DNA of 64,000 nucleotides, taken from positions 1 through 64,000 of the forward strand of contig DASZAY010000008.1 of assembly GCA_035944555.1 (NCBI GenBank), given 5' to 3'. A model generated the notes under the pieces. It made no database searches. It saw only the letters and a program-made list of their open reading frames with translations, and was not told where the DNA came from. The stretch comes from CADCWK01 sp035944555 (GTDB lineage Bacteria > Chloroflexota > Chloroflexia > Thermomicrobiales > UBA6265). Of this stretch, positions 26,540-36,572 are shown one piece after another; position 1 is the first letter of the stretch, and the number at the start of each line of letters is the position of its first letter. Made by a program: the position numbers and the translations under genes.

Positions 26540-27532
26540 GTGTTCGACGATTTCCACGTATCCGTCGCGGCCGAAGAACTCTTCAAGATCGGGCCGCTTC
26601 CGATCACCAACTCATTCATCACGATGCTCGTGGTCATGGCGATCCTGATCATCGGTGGCAACATCGTTGCCCGCCGGATGAAGGAGATCCCGACCCGGGG
26701 TCAATCGTTCTTCGAGTTCATCGTCGAATATCTGCTCAACCTCTCCCAGATTGCCGGCGGGCGGAAGCTCGGTCGACAGGTCTTCCCCCTGATGGCCGGC
26801 ATCTTCATCTTCATCTTCACGGCCCACCTCGCCGGCCTGTTGCCAGGCGTCGGCACGATCGGGGTCTACCACCACGAAGAAGCCGAAGTCTCCACCGAGA
26901 CGGGTCACGCCGATGACTCTGTCGGTACCGACGCAGTCAACGAAGGCACCAGCATCACGTCCGGGCAGAATCAGGAAGCTGCTCCCATCGACGAGGAGAG
27001 CGAAGGCCACGACGTCCTGGTCCCCTATGTCCGTGCACCGAACGCCGACCTCAACATGACGCTGGCCATGGCACTGGTGTCCTTCACCATGTTCCAGGTG
27101 CTCGGACTCAAGAACAGCGGCGGCATCGGTAACCGGCTGCGCCACATGGCGCCGGGCCCCAAGGCACTTGCCCCGATCCTGTTCCCGATCGAGGTCATCA
27201 CCGAGCTCTCGCGGCTCGTCTCTCTTACCGCCCGACTCTTCGGCAACGTCTTCGCCGGCGAAGTTCTCCTGCTGCTGATGTACACGGTCGCCGGTGGGCT
27301 GCGGTTCTTCATCGTGCCCTTCCTGTTCCCGATTGCTTTCATCGCGCTGGAGCTCCTGCTCGGATTCATCCAGGCGACGGTGTTCGCCCTGCTGACGGTC
27401 ATCTACATCAGCCTCGCCGGCGGCGGGCATGACGACGAGGCGCATGGCAGCCACGACGATCTGCCCGTGCGCAACGACGAGACACCGTATCCTGATGCCG
27501 GTATGCGCCCGGCTGCACAGGTCGGGGACTAG
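26540..27532 (+). CDS. atpB: ATP synthase Fo subunit a
   Basis: 330 residues, longer than usual. Subunit a forms the proton half-channels and carries the essential arginine, here R232 in LTARLFGNVFAGE; helix LELLLGFIQATVFALL follows. The residues between the second and third membrane segments, about 111-158, form an unusually acidic insertion (motifs HHEEAEVSTE and EESEGHD). The C-terminus has an extra His/Asp-rich tail of about 35 residues. GTG start with GAGGAG 6 bases upstream. The start is well supported by the family N-terminal pattern. Inner-membrane protein of the Fo sector. Confidence 0.95.
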   Translation: MFDDFHVSVAAEELFKIGPLPITNSFITMLVVMAILIIGGNIVARRMKEIPTRGQSFFEFIVEYLLNLSQIAGGRKLGRQVFPLMAGIFIFIFTAHLAGLLPGVGTIGVYHHEEAEVSTETGHADDSVGTDAVNEGTSITSGQNQEAAPIDEESEGHDVLVPYVRAPNADLNMTLAMALVSFTMFQVLGLKNSGGIGNRLRHMAPGPKALAPILFPIEVITELSRLVSLTARLFGNVFAGEVLLLLMYTVAGGLRFFIVPFLFPIAFIALELLLGFIQATVFALLTVIYISLAGGGHDDEAHGSHDDLPVRNDETPYPDAGMRPAAQVGD

Positions 27533-27544
27533 CCGGTCGGGCGA

Positions 27545-27611
27545 CTGGCGCCCATCGGATGGTGAGGTGTGGCGGGATTCCCGCTCCGGCTCGCTGCCCG
27601 ATGGGCGCCAG
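27545..27611 (+). repeat. Long inverted repeat between atpB and atpE
   Basis: CTGGCGCCCATCGG (27545-27558) and its exact reverse complement (27598-27611) form a 14-bp stem whose 39-base loop contains a second small hairpin (GCGGG/CCCGC). A further imperfect hairpin (ACCACG/CGTGGT) lies near 27644-27661. The 210-base atpB-atpE gap thus looks like a structured RNA element rather than filler. Confidence 0.6.
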
Positions 27612-27742
27612 GCCAAGCCCGGTCGCAGCGAAGTCCATCGAAGTCACCACGCGACGACGTGGTCACGCACCCTCAGGGCAGCCGTTGCCCGGAGGACGCA
27701 TGACGCGGCCGGGCACGCCGGCACGCAGAGGAGGAATCGTCA

Positions 27743-27973
27743 ATGGACGTCGAGGGCGCTCGTCTTATCGGTGCAGGTCTCGCGATTGGTCTTGGAGCCA
27801 TCGGCCCAGGTGTGGGCGTCGGTCTGATCGTCAAGGGCACGGTCGAGACCATCGGTCGCAACCCGGACGCCGCCGGCCAGCTGCAGACGCTGATGTACAT
27901 CGGCGTCGGTCTGACCGAAGCCATCGCGATCTACGCACTCGTCATCACGATCCTGATCCTCTTCGCGGTCTGA
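27743..27973 (+). CDS. atpE: ATP synthase Fo subunit c
   Basis: 76 residues, two membrane helices with a polar loop (GRNPDAA). The ion-binding carboxylate is E59 in GLTEAIAIY. The residues expected in sodium-binding c-rings are not apparent, so proton coupling is likely. Glycine-rich first helix (GLAIGLGAIGPGVGVGL) is typical of ring packing. It has the strongest SD of the operon (GGAGGA, 7 bases from the ATG), as expected for the subunit needed in about ten copies. Confidence 0.96.
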   Translation: MDVEGARLIGAGLAIGLGAIGPGVGVGLIVKGTVETIGRNPDAAGQLQTLMYIGVGLTEAIAIYALVITILILFAV

Positions 27974-28118
27974 TCGCGAGAGGCCGGCTCTCGGCGGGAC
28001 CGGGCGGGGCGCTCCCAGGGGAGTACCTGCCTGGAGTCTCCGCCGCGGGGCCGGCGGTGGACCATGATGACGTCGTGGTCCGGCGGCCGGCCCGCTGGCT
28101 AGAGGATGGGTAATTGCA

Positions 28119-28634
28119 ATGCAGCTGTTCGAGAATATCGGCATCAACGGCTGGAACCTGTTCGCCCAGCTCGTCGCCTTCATCATCTTCATCCTGCTGT
28201 TCTGGCGCTTCGCCCTCAAGCCGATCGTCAATGCGCTCGACAAGCGCACCGAGCGGATCCGGGAGAGCTACGCCGCGGCTGACGAGATGCGCAAGGAACT
28301 CGCGGCGACCGAGGCCCGGAATGAGCAGTTGCTCGTCCAGGCCCGCCAGGAGGCCCAGCAGATCGTCGCCAACGCGCGACAGTCCAGCGAAGCAACCATC
28401 GCCCGGGCTCGTGAAGAAGCGGCAAGGCAGGCTGAGGAGTATCTCGGCCGGGCTCAGGAGTCGCTTCGACAGGAGACCAACCAGGCCCGTCAGCAACTCC
28501 GGCAGGAGGTCGCTGATCTGGCCGTGACCGCAGCAACCCGGATCGTCCGTCGCGAGATTGACCCGGCCGCGCAGTCGCAGCTCATCCAGGACACGCTTAA
28601 CGAGGCAGACCGCCCGACGGCTGCCCGGAACTAG
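28119..28634 (+). CDS. atpF: ATP synthase Fo subunit b
   Basis: 171 residues. One N-terminal membrane helix (about 12-32, LFAQLVAFIIFILLFWRFA) followed by a long charged coiled coil of about 130 residues, forming the peripheral stalk that holds F1 against Fo. Single b gene, so a b2 homodimer is expected. The SD is weak: AGAGGA lies about 13 bases upstream. A GC-rich structured spacer of 145 bases separates it from atpE. Confidence 0.95.
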   Translation: MQLFENIGINGWNLFAQLVAFIIFILLFWRFALKPIVNALDKRTERIRESYAAADEMRKELAATEARNEQLLVQARQEAQQIVANARQSSEATIARAREEAARQAEEYLGRAQESLRQETNQARQQLRQEVADLAVTAATRIVRREIDPAAQSQLIQDTLNEADRPTAARN

Positions 28635-28711
28635 ACGTCCCGGACCGGGCCACGGCACGCCGATCCGCCCGGAAGACGCACCGACGACTGGCGCCTGGCC
28701 GTTCCGGGGAG

Positions 28712-28727
28712 CAAGCCATATGGCTTG
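28712..28727. repeat. Perfect 16-bp palindrome between atpF and atpH
   Basis: CAAGCCATATGGCTTG is fully self-complementary and lies in the 189-base spacer between atpF and atpH, with partly matching flanks. In RNA it would have no loop unless the centre opens, so it looks more like a dimeric protein-binding site in DNA. No promoter was recognised beside it. Confidence 0.4.
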
Positions 28728-28823
28728 TTGCCGGGTTGGTCGAGGCGCCGGTCCGGTTCATCGGGCAGAAACGTTCGTGGCTCGCGGGGTGTCTGCCCAA
28801 GAGCCGAAGACAAGGATCTAGGC

Positions 28824-29360
28824 ATGGCACGCAACGCGGCCAGGCGATACGCCGAGGCGATCGTCGCGCTGGCCAGGGAAACCGGCTCGTTCGAGCTCTG
28901 GGACCGTGACCTTCGACGGTTGGCCGATTCGCTACGCGACGAACAGACTGCTCGGTTCCTGGTCAACCCCGGCATGCCTGTCGCCGAGAAGCGCAAGGCG
29001 TTGGAGCTGATCCTTGGTGACGGGCAACTCGAGGCGCACAACCTCGTCCGGATCCTGATGGAGAACCGTCGTCTCCCGCTCCTGCCGGACATCTACGACG
29101 TGTTCAGCGAGGCGTGGCTTGCAGAGCAGGGAATCGTGGTCGCCCACGTCACCACCGCCGAGCCCGTCTCAGCAGACGACGAGCGGCTGATCCGCCAGCG
29201 TCTGACCGACATGACCGGACGGAAGATCGAATTGCGACTCCGGGTAGACCCGGAGCTGATCGGTGGTCTTGTCGCCCGGATCGGGGACACCGTCCTCGAC
29301 GGCAGCGTCCAGAGCAAACTCCGCGCACTTCGCCAGCGTCTCAACGTCGCCTCGGCCTGA
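28824..29360 (+). CDS. atpH: ATP synthase F1 subunit delta
   Basis: 178 residues (OSCP/delta family). N-terminal six-helix domain (ARRYAEAIVALARETGSFEL) contacts the alpha N-termini; the C-terminal part (VTTAEPVSADDERLIRQRL, then GGLVARIGDTVLDGSVQSKL) contacts subunit b. The open frame reaches back to 28725, but the ATG at 28824 has AAGGA 7 bases upstream and fits the family. Part of the peripheral stalk. Confidence 0.94.
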   Translation: MARNAARRYAEAIVALARETGSFELWDRDLRRLADSLRDEQTARFLVNPGMPVAEKRKALELILGDGQLEAHNLVRILMENRRLPLLPDIYDVFSEAWLAEQGIVVAHVTTAEPVSADDERLIRQRLTDMTGRKIELRLRVDPELIGGLVARIGDTVLDGSVQSKLRALRQRLNVASA

Positions 29361-29434
29361 CGCGACCAACAGCAACGGCACCTGGTCCGGTCCGGCCACT
29401 CCGGAACCGGTCCCATCATTGAGGAGACCCACAC

Positions 29435-30964
<1,530 letters not shown>

Positions 30965-30976
30965 GTCCGATTTGAC

Positions 30977-31007
30977 GGGAGCCCACCGTTGCTGACGGCG
31001 GGCTCCC
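30977..31007 (+). repeat. Hairpin between atpA and atpG
   Basis: GGGAGCCC (30977-30984) pairs with GGGCTCCC (31000-31007), with inner CCGT/ACGG pairing and one mismatch. It starts 13 bases after the atpA stop, without a T-run, so more likely an RNA-stability or processing hairpin than a full terminator. Confidence 0.5.
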
Positions 31008-31037
31008 AGCGACCGGTCTACCGGTCCGGGAGGGGCG

Positions 31038-31907
31038 ATGGCCTCGACACGAGAGATCCGCCGGCGTATTCGCAGCGTCGCCAACATCGCCAAGATCACC
31101 CGGGCGATGGAGACGGTCGCGGCGTCGCGCATGCGCAAGGCCCAGAACCAGGTGATGGCCAGCCGCCCCTACTCCGAGGGGCTGCGCGCCATGATTGGCG
31201 ACCTGGCCTCCGGGGTGAGCCAGGACCAGGCCCTCCGCGAATTCCCACTGCTTGCCGAGCGACCGAACATCCGGGCCCGCGCCGTCGTGCTCGTCACGCC
31301 GGACAAGGGGCTCGTCGGTCCGCTGAACTCCAACATCTTCCGCCGTGTCGGCCGCTTCCTCCGGGAAGACGCCGCTGGCCACGATGTCGAGTTCATCACG
31401 ATCGGCAAGAAGGGGCGCGACTTCATGCGCCGCACCCGCCGGGAAATCGCCGCCGAAGCGATCAACCTTGGGTCTAACCCATCCCCGGCCAGCATCAGCG
31501 GCGCGGTGAAGGTCGCGATCGACGACTTCACGACCGGCAAGGTGGATTCGGTCCATCTGGTCTTCCCGCGCTTCGTCAACACGCTGTCGCAGGTTCCGGA
31601 CGTCGTCCAGCTGCTCCCGGTTCCCCGGCCGGAGTCGACGGGCAAGTACCGTGACTTCATCTTCGAGCCCGACCAGCAGACCGTCCTCAACGAACTCTTG
31701 CCGCGCTATGTCGAGGGCGTCGTCTACCAGGCGCTGCTTGACACGATCGCCTCCGAGTTCTCCGCCCGCATGGTCGCTATGCGGTCCGCATCCGACAACG
31801 CCAAGGAACTCGGTCGTGACCTGTCGCTGACCTACAACAAGGTCCGCCAGGCATCCATCACTGCCGAGGTTGCCGAGATTTCGGCGGGCGCCAACGCCAG
31901 CCGGTAA
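31038..31907 (+). CDS. atpG: ATP synthase F1 subunit gamma
   Basis: 289 residues. Central rotor shaft: N-terminal coiled coil (REIRRRIRSVANIAKITRAM, then VAASRMRKAQ), Rossmann-like middle (VVLVTPDKGLVGPLNSNIF) and C-terminal helix (RMVAMRSASDNAKELGRDLS). GGGAGG precedes the ATG at a good distance. Confidence 0.95.
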   Translation: MASTREIRRRIRSVANIAKITRAMETVAASRMRKAQNQVMASRPYSEGLRAMIGDLASGVSQDQALREFPLLAERPNIRARAVVLVTPDKGLVGPLNSNIFRRVGRFLREDAAGHDVEFITIGKKGRDFMRRTRREIAAEAINLGSNPSPASISGAVKVAIDDFTTGKVDSVHLVFPRFVNTLSQVPDVVQLLPVPRPESTGKYRDFIFEPDQQTVLNELLPRYVEGVVYQALLDTIASEFSARMVAMRSASDNAKELGRDLSLTYNKVRQASITAEVAEISAGANASR

Positions 31908-31978
31908 CCCGGCTCCCATCGTCACTACCCGTCCGGCCCCCTGCCCACTCGCCGGGGCGCCGATCGAAAGGAACCAGC

Positions 31979-33412
31979 ATGGTCGCCACCGCACCATCCA
32001 GCGCCTCCTCGACTGCGACCGCCACCGGCCAGATCCTGCAGGTTACGGGCGCCGTCGTCGACGTCGAGTTCCCCGCGGAGCAGTTGCCCGAGATCTACAA
32101 CGCCCTGGAAGTCACCACCCCGGACGGTGGCACCCTCGTCCTTGAGGTTCAGACGCACCTCGGGAACGACGCGATCCGCGCCGTCGCCATGAGCACGACG
32201 GACGGCCTCGTCCGCGGACAGGACGTCCGTGACACCGGCCAGGCGATCGCCGTGCCGGTCGGCGAGGAGACCCTCGGCCGGATCTTCAACGTTACCGGTG
32301 ACCCGATCGACCAGAAGCCGGCCCCGAAGACTGCTGCCAGCTGGCCGATCCATCGTCAGGCCCCCTCGTTCGAGGAGCAGGCATCGGCGCTCGAGATCTT
32401 CGAGACCGGCATCAAGGTCATTGACCTGATCGCCCCATTCACCAAGGGCGGAAAGACGGGCATCTTCGGAGGCGCCGGCGTCGGCAAGACGGTCACGATC
32501 ACCGAGCTGATCCGCAACATCGCTGCGGAGCACGGCGGCTACTCCGTCTTCGTGGGCGTGGGCGAGCGGACCCGTGAGGGGACGGCGCTCTACGCCGAAA
32601 TGGCTGCCTCCGGCGTTCTGGACAAGACCGTCATGGTCTTCGGCCAGATGAACGAGCCGCCGGGTGCCCGCCTCCGCGTTGGCCTCTCGGGCATGACCAT
32701 GGCCGAGTACTTCCGCGATGAGGGCCGGGACGTTCTCCTCTTCATCGACAACATCTTCCGCTTCGTCCAGGCCGGCTCCGAGGTGTCCGCACTCCTCGGC
32801 CGTATGCCGTCCGCCGTGGGGTACCAGCCGACGCTCGCCACCGAGATGGGGCAGCTGCAGGAGCGGATCACGTCCACGCGGACCGGCTCGGTGACCTCGG
32901 TCCAGGCCGTTTACGTTCCGGCCGACGATTACACCGACCCCGCACCGGCCACGACCTTCGCTCACCTCGACGCGACCGTCTCCCTGGAGCGGTCCATCGC
33001 CGAACGCGGCATTTACCCGGCCGTCGATCCGCTCGGCTCGACCAGCCGGATCCTGGATCCGCTGATCGTCGGTGACGAGCACTACCGGGTCGCCCGTGGC
33101 GTCCAGTCCGTCCTCCAGCGCTACCGCGACCTGCAGGACATCATCGCGATCCTCGGCGTCGAGGAGCTGTCTGACGAGGACAAGCAGATCGTCGCGCGCG
33201 CGCGGCGCATCGAGCGCATGTTCTCCCAGCCGTTCTTCACTGCCGAGGTCTTCACCGGCAATCCGGGCGTCTATGTGACCCGTGAGGAGACGGTCCGCTC
33301 GTTCGGGGCCATCCTCTCCGGCGAGTACGACAGCCTGCCCGAGGGCGCGTTCATGTACGCCGGCGACATCGACTCGGTCGTTGCCAAGGCTGAGAAGATG
33401 AACCAGTCCTAG
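31979..33412 (+). CDS. atpD: ATP synthase F1 subunit beta
   Basis: 477 residues. Catalytic subunit with Walker A GGAGVGKTVTITEL, the catalytic glutamate in VGERTREGT, Walker B VLLFIDNIFRF, and the DELSEEDK-like regulatory element appearing as VEELSDEDKQIV. AAAGGA lies 6 bases before the ATG. Residues 1-15 are a short Ala/Ser/Thr-rich extension. Confidence 0.97.
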   Translation: MVATAPSSASSTATATGQILQVTGAVVDVEFPAEQLPEIYNALEVTTPDGGTLVLEVQTHLGNDAIRAVAMSTTDGLVRGQDVRDTGQAIAVPVGEETLGRIFNVTGDPIDQKPAPKTAASWPIHRQAPSFEEQASALEIFETGIKVIDLIAPFTKGGKTGIFGGAGVGKTVTITELIRNIAAEHGGYSVFVGVGERTREGTALYAEMAASGVLDKTVMVFGQMNEPPGARLRVGLSGMTMAEYFRDEGRDVLLFIDNIFRFVQAGSEVSALLGRMPSAVGYQPTLATEMGQLQERITSTRTGSVTSVQAVYVPADDYTDPAPATTFAHLDATVSLERSIAERGIYPAVDPLGSTSRILDPLIVGDEHYRVARGVQSVLQRYRDLQDIIAILGVEELSDEDKQIVARARRIERMFSQPFFTAEVFTGNPGVYVTREETVRSFGAILSGEYDSLPEGAFMYAGDIDSVVAKAEKMNQS

Positions 33413-33483
33413 CCTCCGGCTGGGGACTGACACGCGGTACCTGGCGGGAGTGAATCGCTCCCGCCGGGTCCACCGGAGACGAC

Positions 33484-33909
33484 ATGGCAAAGCTCACGGT
33501 CGAGATCATTACGGGCGAGCGCCGGATCTTCAACGAGACCGACATCGATATGGTGATCGCCAAGGGCATCGATGGCATGCTGGGTATCCTGCCGCGCCAT
33601 ACCCCGCTCATCACCCCGCTCGCTCCCGGCGAGCTACGCATCAAGCGGGGCGGCCGTGAGGACTCGCTCGTCATCTTCGGCGGCATCCTCGAGGTCAATG
33701 AGGGCAAGATCATCATCCTTGCCGACTCCGCTGAGAACTCGGACGAGATCGACATCGCCCAGGCCGAGGAAGCCCGCCGCAAGGCCCAGGAGTCCCTCGC
33801 CAATCGCGGCTCCGCCGAGGACGCTAAGGCGGCTGAGGCCGATCTTGCCCGCGCGGAGATGCGACTTCGACTCGGTGGTCGCCGGCGCTCCACCGGCACC
33901 AGCGGCTGA
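33484..33909 (+). CDS. atpC: ATP synthase F1 subunit epsilon
   Basis: 141 residues. N-terminal beta sandwich (LTVEIITGERRIFNETDIDM, with GILPRHTPLITPLAPGELRI) and C-terminal helical hairpin (AEEARRKAQESL and AAEADLARAEMRLRL), the region that can inhibit ATP hydrolysis. Last structural gene of the operon, followed by a strong terminator. GGAG is 5 bases before the ATG. Confidence 0.95.
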   Translation: MAKLTVEIITGERRIFNETDIDMVIAKGIDGMLGILPRHTPLITPLAPGELRIKRGGREDSLVIFGGILEVNEGKIIILADSAENSDEIDIAQAEEARRKAQESLANRGSAEDAKAAEADLARAEMRLRLGGRRRSTGTSG

Positions 33910-33942
33910 CTCATATCGTCGCGCCATTCCCGGTCGAGAATC

Positions 33943-33982
33943 CGAGAGGCGAGCCCGACTGTGGGCTCGCCTCTCGACTTTT
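33943..33982 (+). terminator. Intrinsic terminator of the ATP synthase operon
   Basis: Perfect 14-bp stem (33943-33956 with 33963-33976), 6-base loop, then ACTTTT. It separates the operon from murA. Confidence 0.92.
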
Positions 33983-34052
33983 CGTTGCGCCGGGATGGTC
34001 CCGTCCATCATCATGGCAACTCGCGAGCAGACGATCAGAGGAGCACCACGCG

Positions 34053-35456
34053 ATGAGCGAGACGGCAACTGCCCCGGCGTCCACTACCGCAGAGGGGTCC
34101 CGTCGACCCGATGCCCCGACCCCCGGCGACGCCATCCGAATCCGGGGCGGCAATCCGCTCGACGGCGAGATCCGTGTTGGTGGATCCAAGAACCTTGGGC
34201 TGCCGGTACTCGCCGCGGCGCTCCTGACCGACGAGCCGTGCGTCTTCGAGAATGTCCCTGCGATCGAAGATACGCGGATCATGCTCCGACTGATCAGCGA
34301 ACTGGGCGCGACCGTCTCACCCGATCCGCTGTCGCCGACCTTCTTCGACGACATGACGCCCCGTCGTCGCGTCAAGATCCACGCCGCCTCGATCCGGACC
34401 GGCGACATCTCCCGTCACCTGGGCAAGGAGCTCCGCGCCTCCATCCTGCTGGTTGGTCCTCTCCTGGCCCGGCATGGACAGGTCATGACCGTCCGCGCCG
34501 GCGGTGATGACATCGGCGCCCGACCGGTCGATGTGATGCTACGCGGGTTCGTCTCGCTGGGGGCGATCCTAGCGGCTGGCGAGGATGACCGCAACCTGAT
34601 CACGACCGATGGGCTGATCGGCAAGACGGTGTTCCTCGACTACCCCACCCACACGGGGACCGAGAACCTGCTCATGGCAGCCGTCCTCGCGACCGGCAAG
34701 ACGACGATCGTCAACGCCTGCTGCGAGCCGGAAGTCGTGGCGTTCGGCGAAATGCTCCAGAAGATGGGAGCGGATATCACGGGGCTCGGCACCCCGTACA
34801 TCACCATCCACGGTGTGCGACGCCTGCATGGTGTCCACTGGCTGATCAAGCCGGACCGCCTGGTCGCGGGCACCTATGCCATTGCCGCTGTGCTGACGGG
34901 TGGCAACGTACTGATCCGGGGCGTGAACCGGGGCGACATGCTGCCAGTCGTCCATAAGCTGCGTGAAGCTGGCGCGACGGTCACGGTCGACGACGACGAT
35001 GGTGGCTTCCTGGTCGTCCAGTCGCGCGCCGGGCACACTCGGTCCGACCTCCGGCCAATCGACATCCAGGCGCTCCCCTTCCCCGGGTTCCCGACGGACC
35101 AGCAGGCGGTGATCGCCGTCCTCCTGACACAGTGCAACGGCATCTCCAAGCTCCGCGACCGGGTCTACGAGGACCGGCTCCGCTACCTGGAAGACCTGCG
35201 CCGGATGGGAGCAAAGGCAGACATCAGCCCGAGCAACGGCGAAGTGTCGTTCACCGGCCCGGCGAAGCTCACTGGCGCCGTCGTTCCCGCCCGGGATATC
35301 CGGGCCGGGGCCGCCATGGTCCTGGCCGGGATGATCGCTGAGGGTGAGACCACGATCACCGAGGCCTATCACCTCGACCGGGGCTACGAGAACCTGGTCT
35401 CGACACTGCGCGGTGTCGGGGCCAACATCTCTCGGGTCCCGGCCCCGGCCAGCTAG
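34053..35456 (+). CDS. murA: UDP-N-acetylglucosamine 1-carboxyvinyltransferase MurA, Asp at the fosfomycin site
   Basis: 467 residues, with a ~25-residue Ala/Thr/Pro-rich N-terminal extension. It transfers enolpyruvate from PEP to UDP-GlcNAc, the first step of peptidoglycan synthesis. The active-site Lys-Asn pair is in GGSKNLGLPVLAAALL. The flexible loop reads RAGGDDIGARPVDVML: the usual cysteine (C115 in E. coli numbering) is Asp152 (codon 34506-34508). That substitution is known from mycobacterial MurA and confers fosfomycin insensitivity. C-terminal blocks FPTDQQAVIAVLLTQ and AGAAMVLAGMIAEGETTI are normal. Follows the atp operon terminator, a neighbourhood common to many bacteria. It ends in a CTAG shared with the convergent RNase Z gene. 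Confidence 0.94.
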   Translation: MSETATAPASTTAEGSRRPDAPTPGDAIRIRGGNPLDGEIRVGGSKNLGLPVLAAALLTDEPCVFENVPAIEDTRIMLRLISELGATVSPDPLSPTFFDDMTPRRRVKIHAASIRTGDISRHLGKELRASILLVGPLLARHGQVMTVRAGGDDIGARPVDVMLRGFVSLGAILAAGEDDRNLITTDGLIGKTVFLDYPTHTGTENLLMAAVLATGKTTIVNACCEPEVVAFGEMLQKMGADITGLGTPYITIHGVRRLHGVHWLIKPDRLVAGTYAIAAVLTGGNVLIRGVNRGDMLPVVHKLREAGATVTVDDDDGGFLVVQSRAGHTRSDLRPIDIQALPFPGFPTDQQAVIAVLLTQCNGISKLRDRVYEDRLRYLEDLRRMGAKADISPSNGEVSFTGPAKLTGAVVPARDIRAGAAMVLAGMIAEGETTITEAYHLDRGYENLVSTLRGVGANISRVPAPAS

Positions 35457-36418
35457 CCATTAAGCACAGTGCCCTCACCAAGCAGGGCATGGTGAGGGCC
35501 GACGGCAATCTCCTGGTCGAACCGCAACGTCGCCGTGAGTCCTGAATAGGCTGCAATCGTCTCAGGGAAGACGCGAGTGGCGTTGACAAGCTCTGCGTCC
35601 GGGTCGGTATTGCCTGATCCGAAATGCGTCAGCCAGAGACGGTGTGCCCCGGAATCCCGGGCCAATTCGGCGGCCTCGCGGTACGACATATGGCCCCAGG
35701 CATGGGCCTTGTCCAGCTTGTCGTCGTTGGAGTACGTTCCCTCGCAGATCAGCAGGTCGACATCCCGCGCCAGGTCGGGGAACACCGCGACCGGCCGGGT
35801 ATCCGTCACGAAGGCCAGCGACACCCCGCGCCGGGGTGGACCGAGGACTTCATCCGGGCCGAACTCGCGACCGTCGACGACGATCGTCTCGCCATGCTGG
35901 AGGGCGCTCCACAGTGCCTGTGGGACGCCGCTGGCTTCGGCCAGCCGGGCATCGAAGCGGCGAGCTCGCGGCAGGTCGACCCGGTAGGCCATGCTCTGCA
36001 TCGTATGCTGCCCGAATCGGACTCGGCCCCGGAGACCGGCTGGTAGCTCGAACGACTCGTCGTCCTGCAGTTCCCGGATCACGACATCGAAAGGTAGCTC
36101 CGGCGCGATGACGCGGAGCCCGGCGACGATCCGTTCCGTCTCCGGCGGGCCAAAGATAGTCAGCGGCTCGGTCCGGCCAGCGTTGGCCACGGTGTGGAGG
36201 ACCCCCGGCAGCCCAGCAACGTGGTCAGCGTGATGATGCGTCAGACAAATCGCGTCCAACCGCCGGAAGCCCCAGTGAAACCGCTTCCATGGCACCTGGG
36301 TCCCCTCACCGCAGTCGAACAGGATCAGCGAACCCTGGGACCGGACGAGGAAGCTCGACAACCAACGATTCGGGAGCGGCTGCATCCCACCATTCCCGAG
36401 CATCAACAGATCAATCAA
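35453..36418 (-). CDS. rnz: Ribonuclease Z-like metallo-beta-lactamase
   Basis: 321 residues. Family blocks: MLGNGGMQPLPNRW, FDCGEGTQVPWKRFHWGFRR, the dizinc motif LTHHHADHVAGLPGVL, ICEGTYSND, HMSYREAAELA and LTHFGSG. RNase Z removes 3' trailers from tRNAs, which fits the incomplete CCA on the tRNA-Val here. The upstream frame reaches 36535, but a TTG at 36418 with GGAG 8 bases upstream gives the standard N-terminus IDLLMLGNGG. Convergent with murA, the two stops sharing one CTAG. A 10-bp hairpin inside the 3' end (35471-35499) has no T-run. Confidence 0.88.
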   Translation of the reverse strand: MIDLLMLGNGGMQPLPNRWLSSFLVRSQGSLILFDCGEGTQVPWKRFHWGFRRLDAICLTHHHADHVAGLPGVLHTVANAGRTEPLTIFGPPETERIVAGLRVIAPELPFDVVIRELQDDESFELPAGLRGRVRFGQHTMQSMAYRVDLPRARRFDARLAEASGVPQALWSALQHGETIVVDGREFGPDEVLGPPRRGVSLAFVTDTRPVAVFPDLARDVDLLICEGTYSNDDKLDKAHAWGHMSYREAAELARDSGAHRLWLTHFGSGNTDPDAELVNATRVFPETIAAYSGLTATLRFDQEIAVGPHHALLGEGTVLNG

Positions 36419-36572
36419 TCGACCAACTCCAGCGTATCGCTCCTCACGCAGACAAAGCGTTGGCTCACCAGATGCCAGAACGTTGCCACATGATGGGCTC
36501 GTTCTCCGCATGACCGGGCACGGTCCCTGCGCCATGGCAGGCGGTGCGATGCTCGATCAGGAGGACCTTCCA

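Noticed and set aside
31925..33490. 521-residue minus-strand frame over atpD
   Set aside because: Antisense shadow of the beta subunit gene; composition is Asp/Gly/Arg-skewed and no family is recognisable.
35471..35499. Hairpin in the 3' end of the RNase Z gene as an intrinsic terminator
   Set aside because: Perfect 10-bp stem but entirely inside the coding region and with no T-run on either strand.
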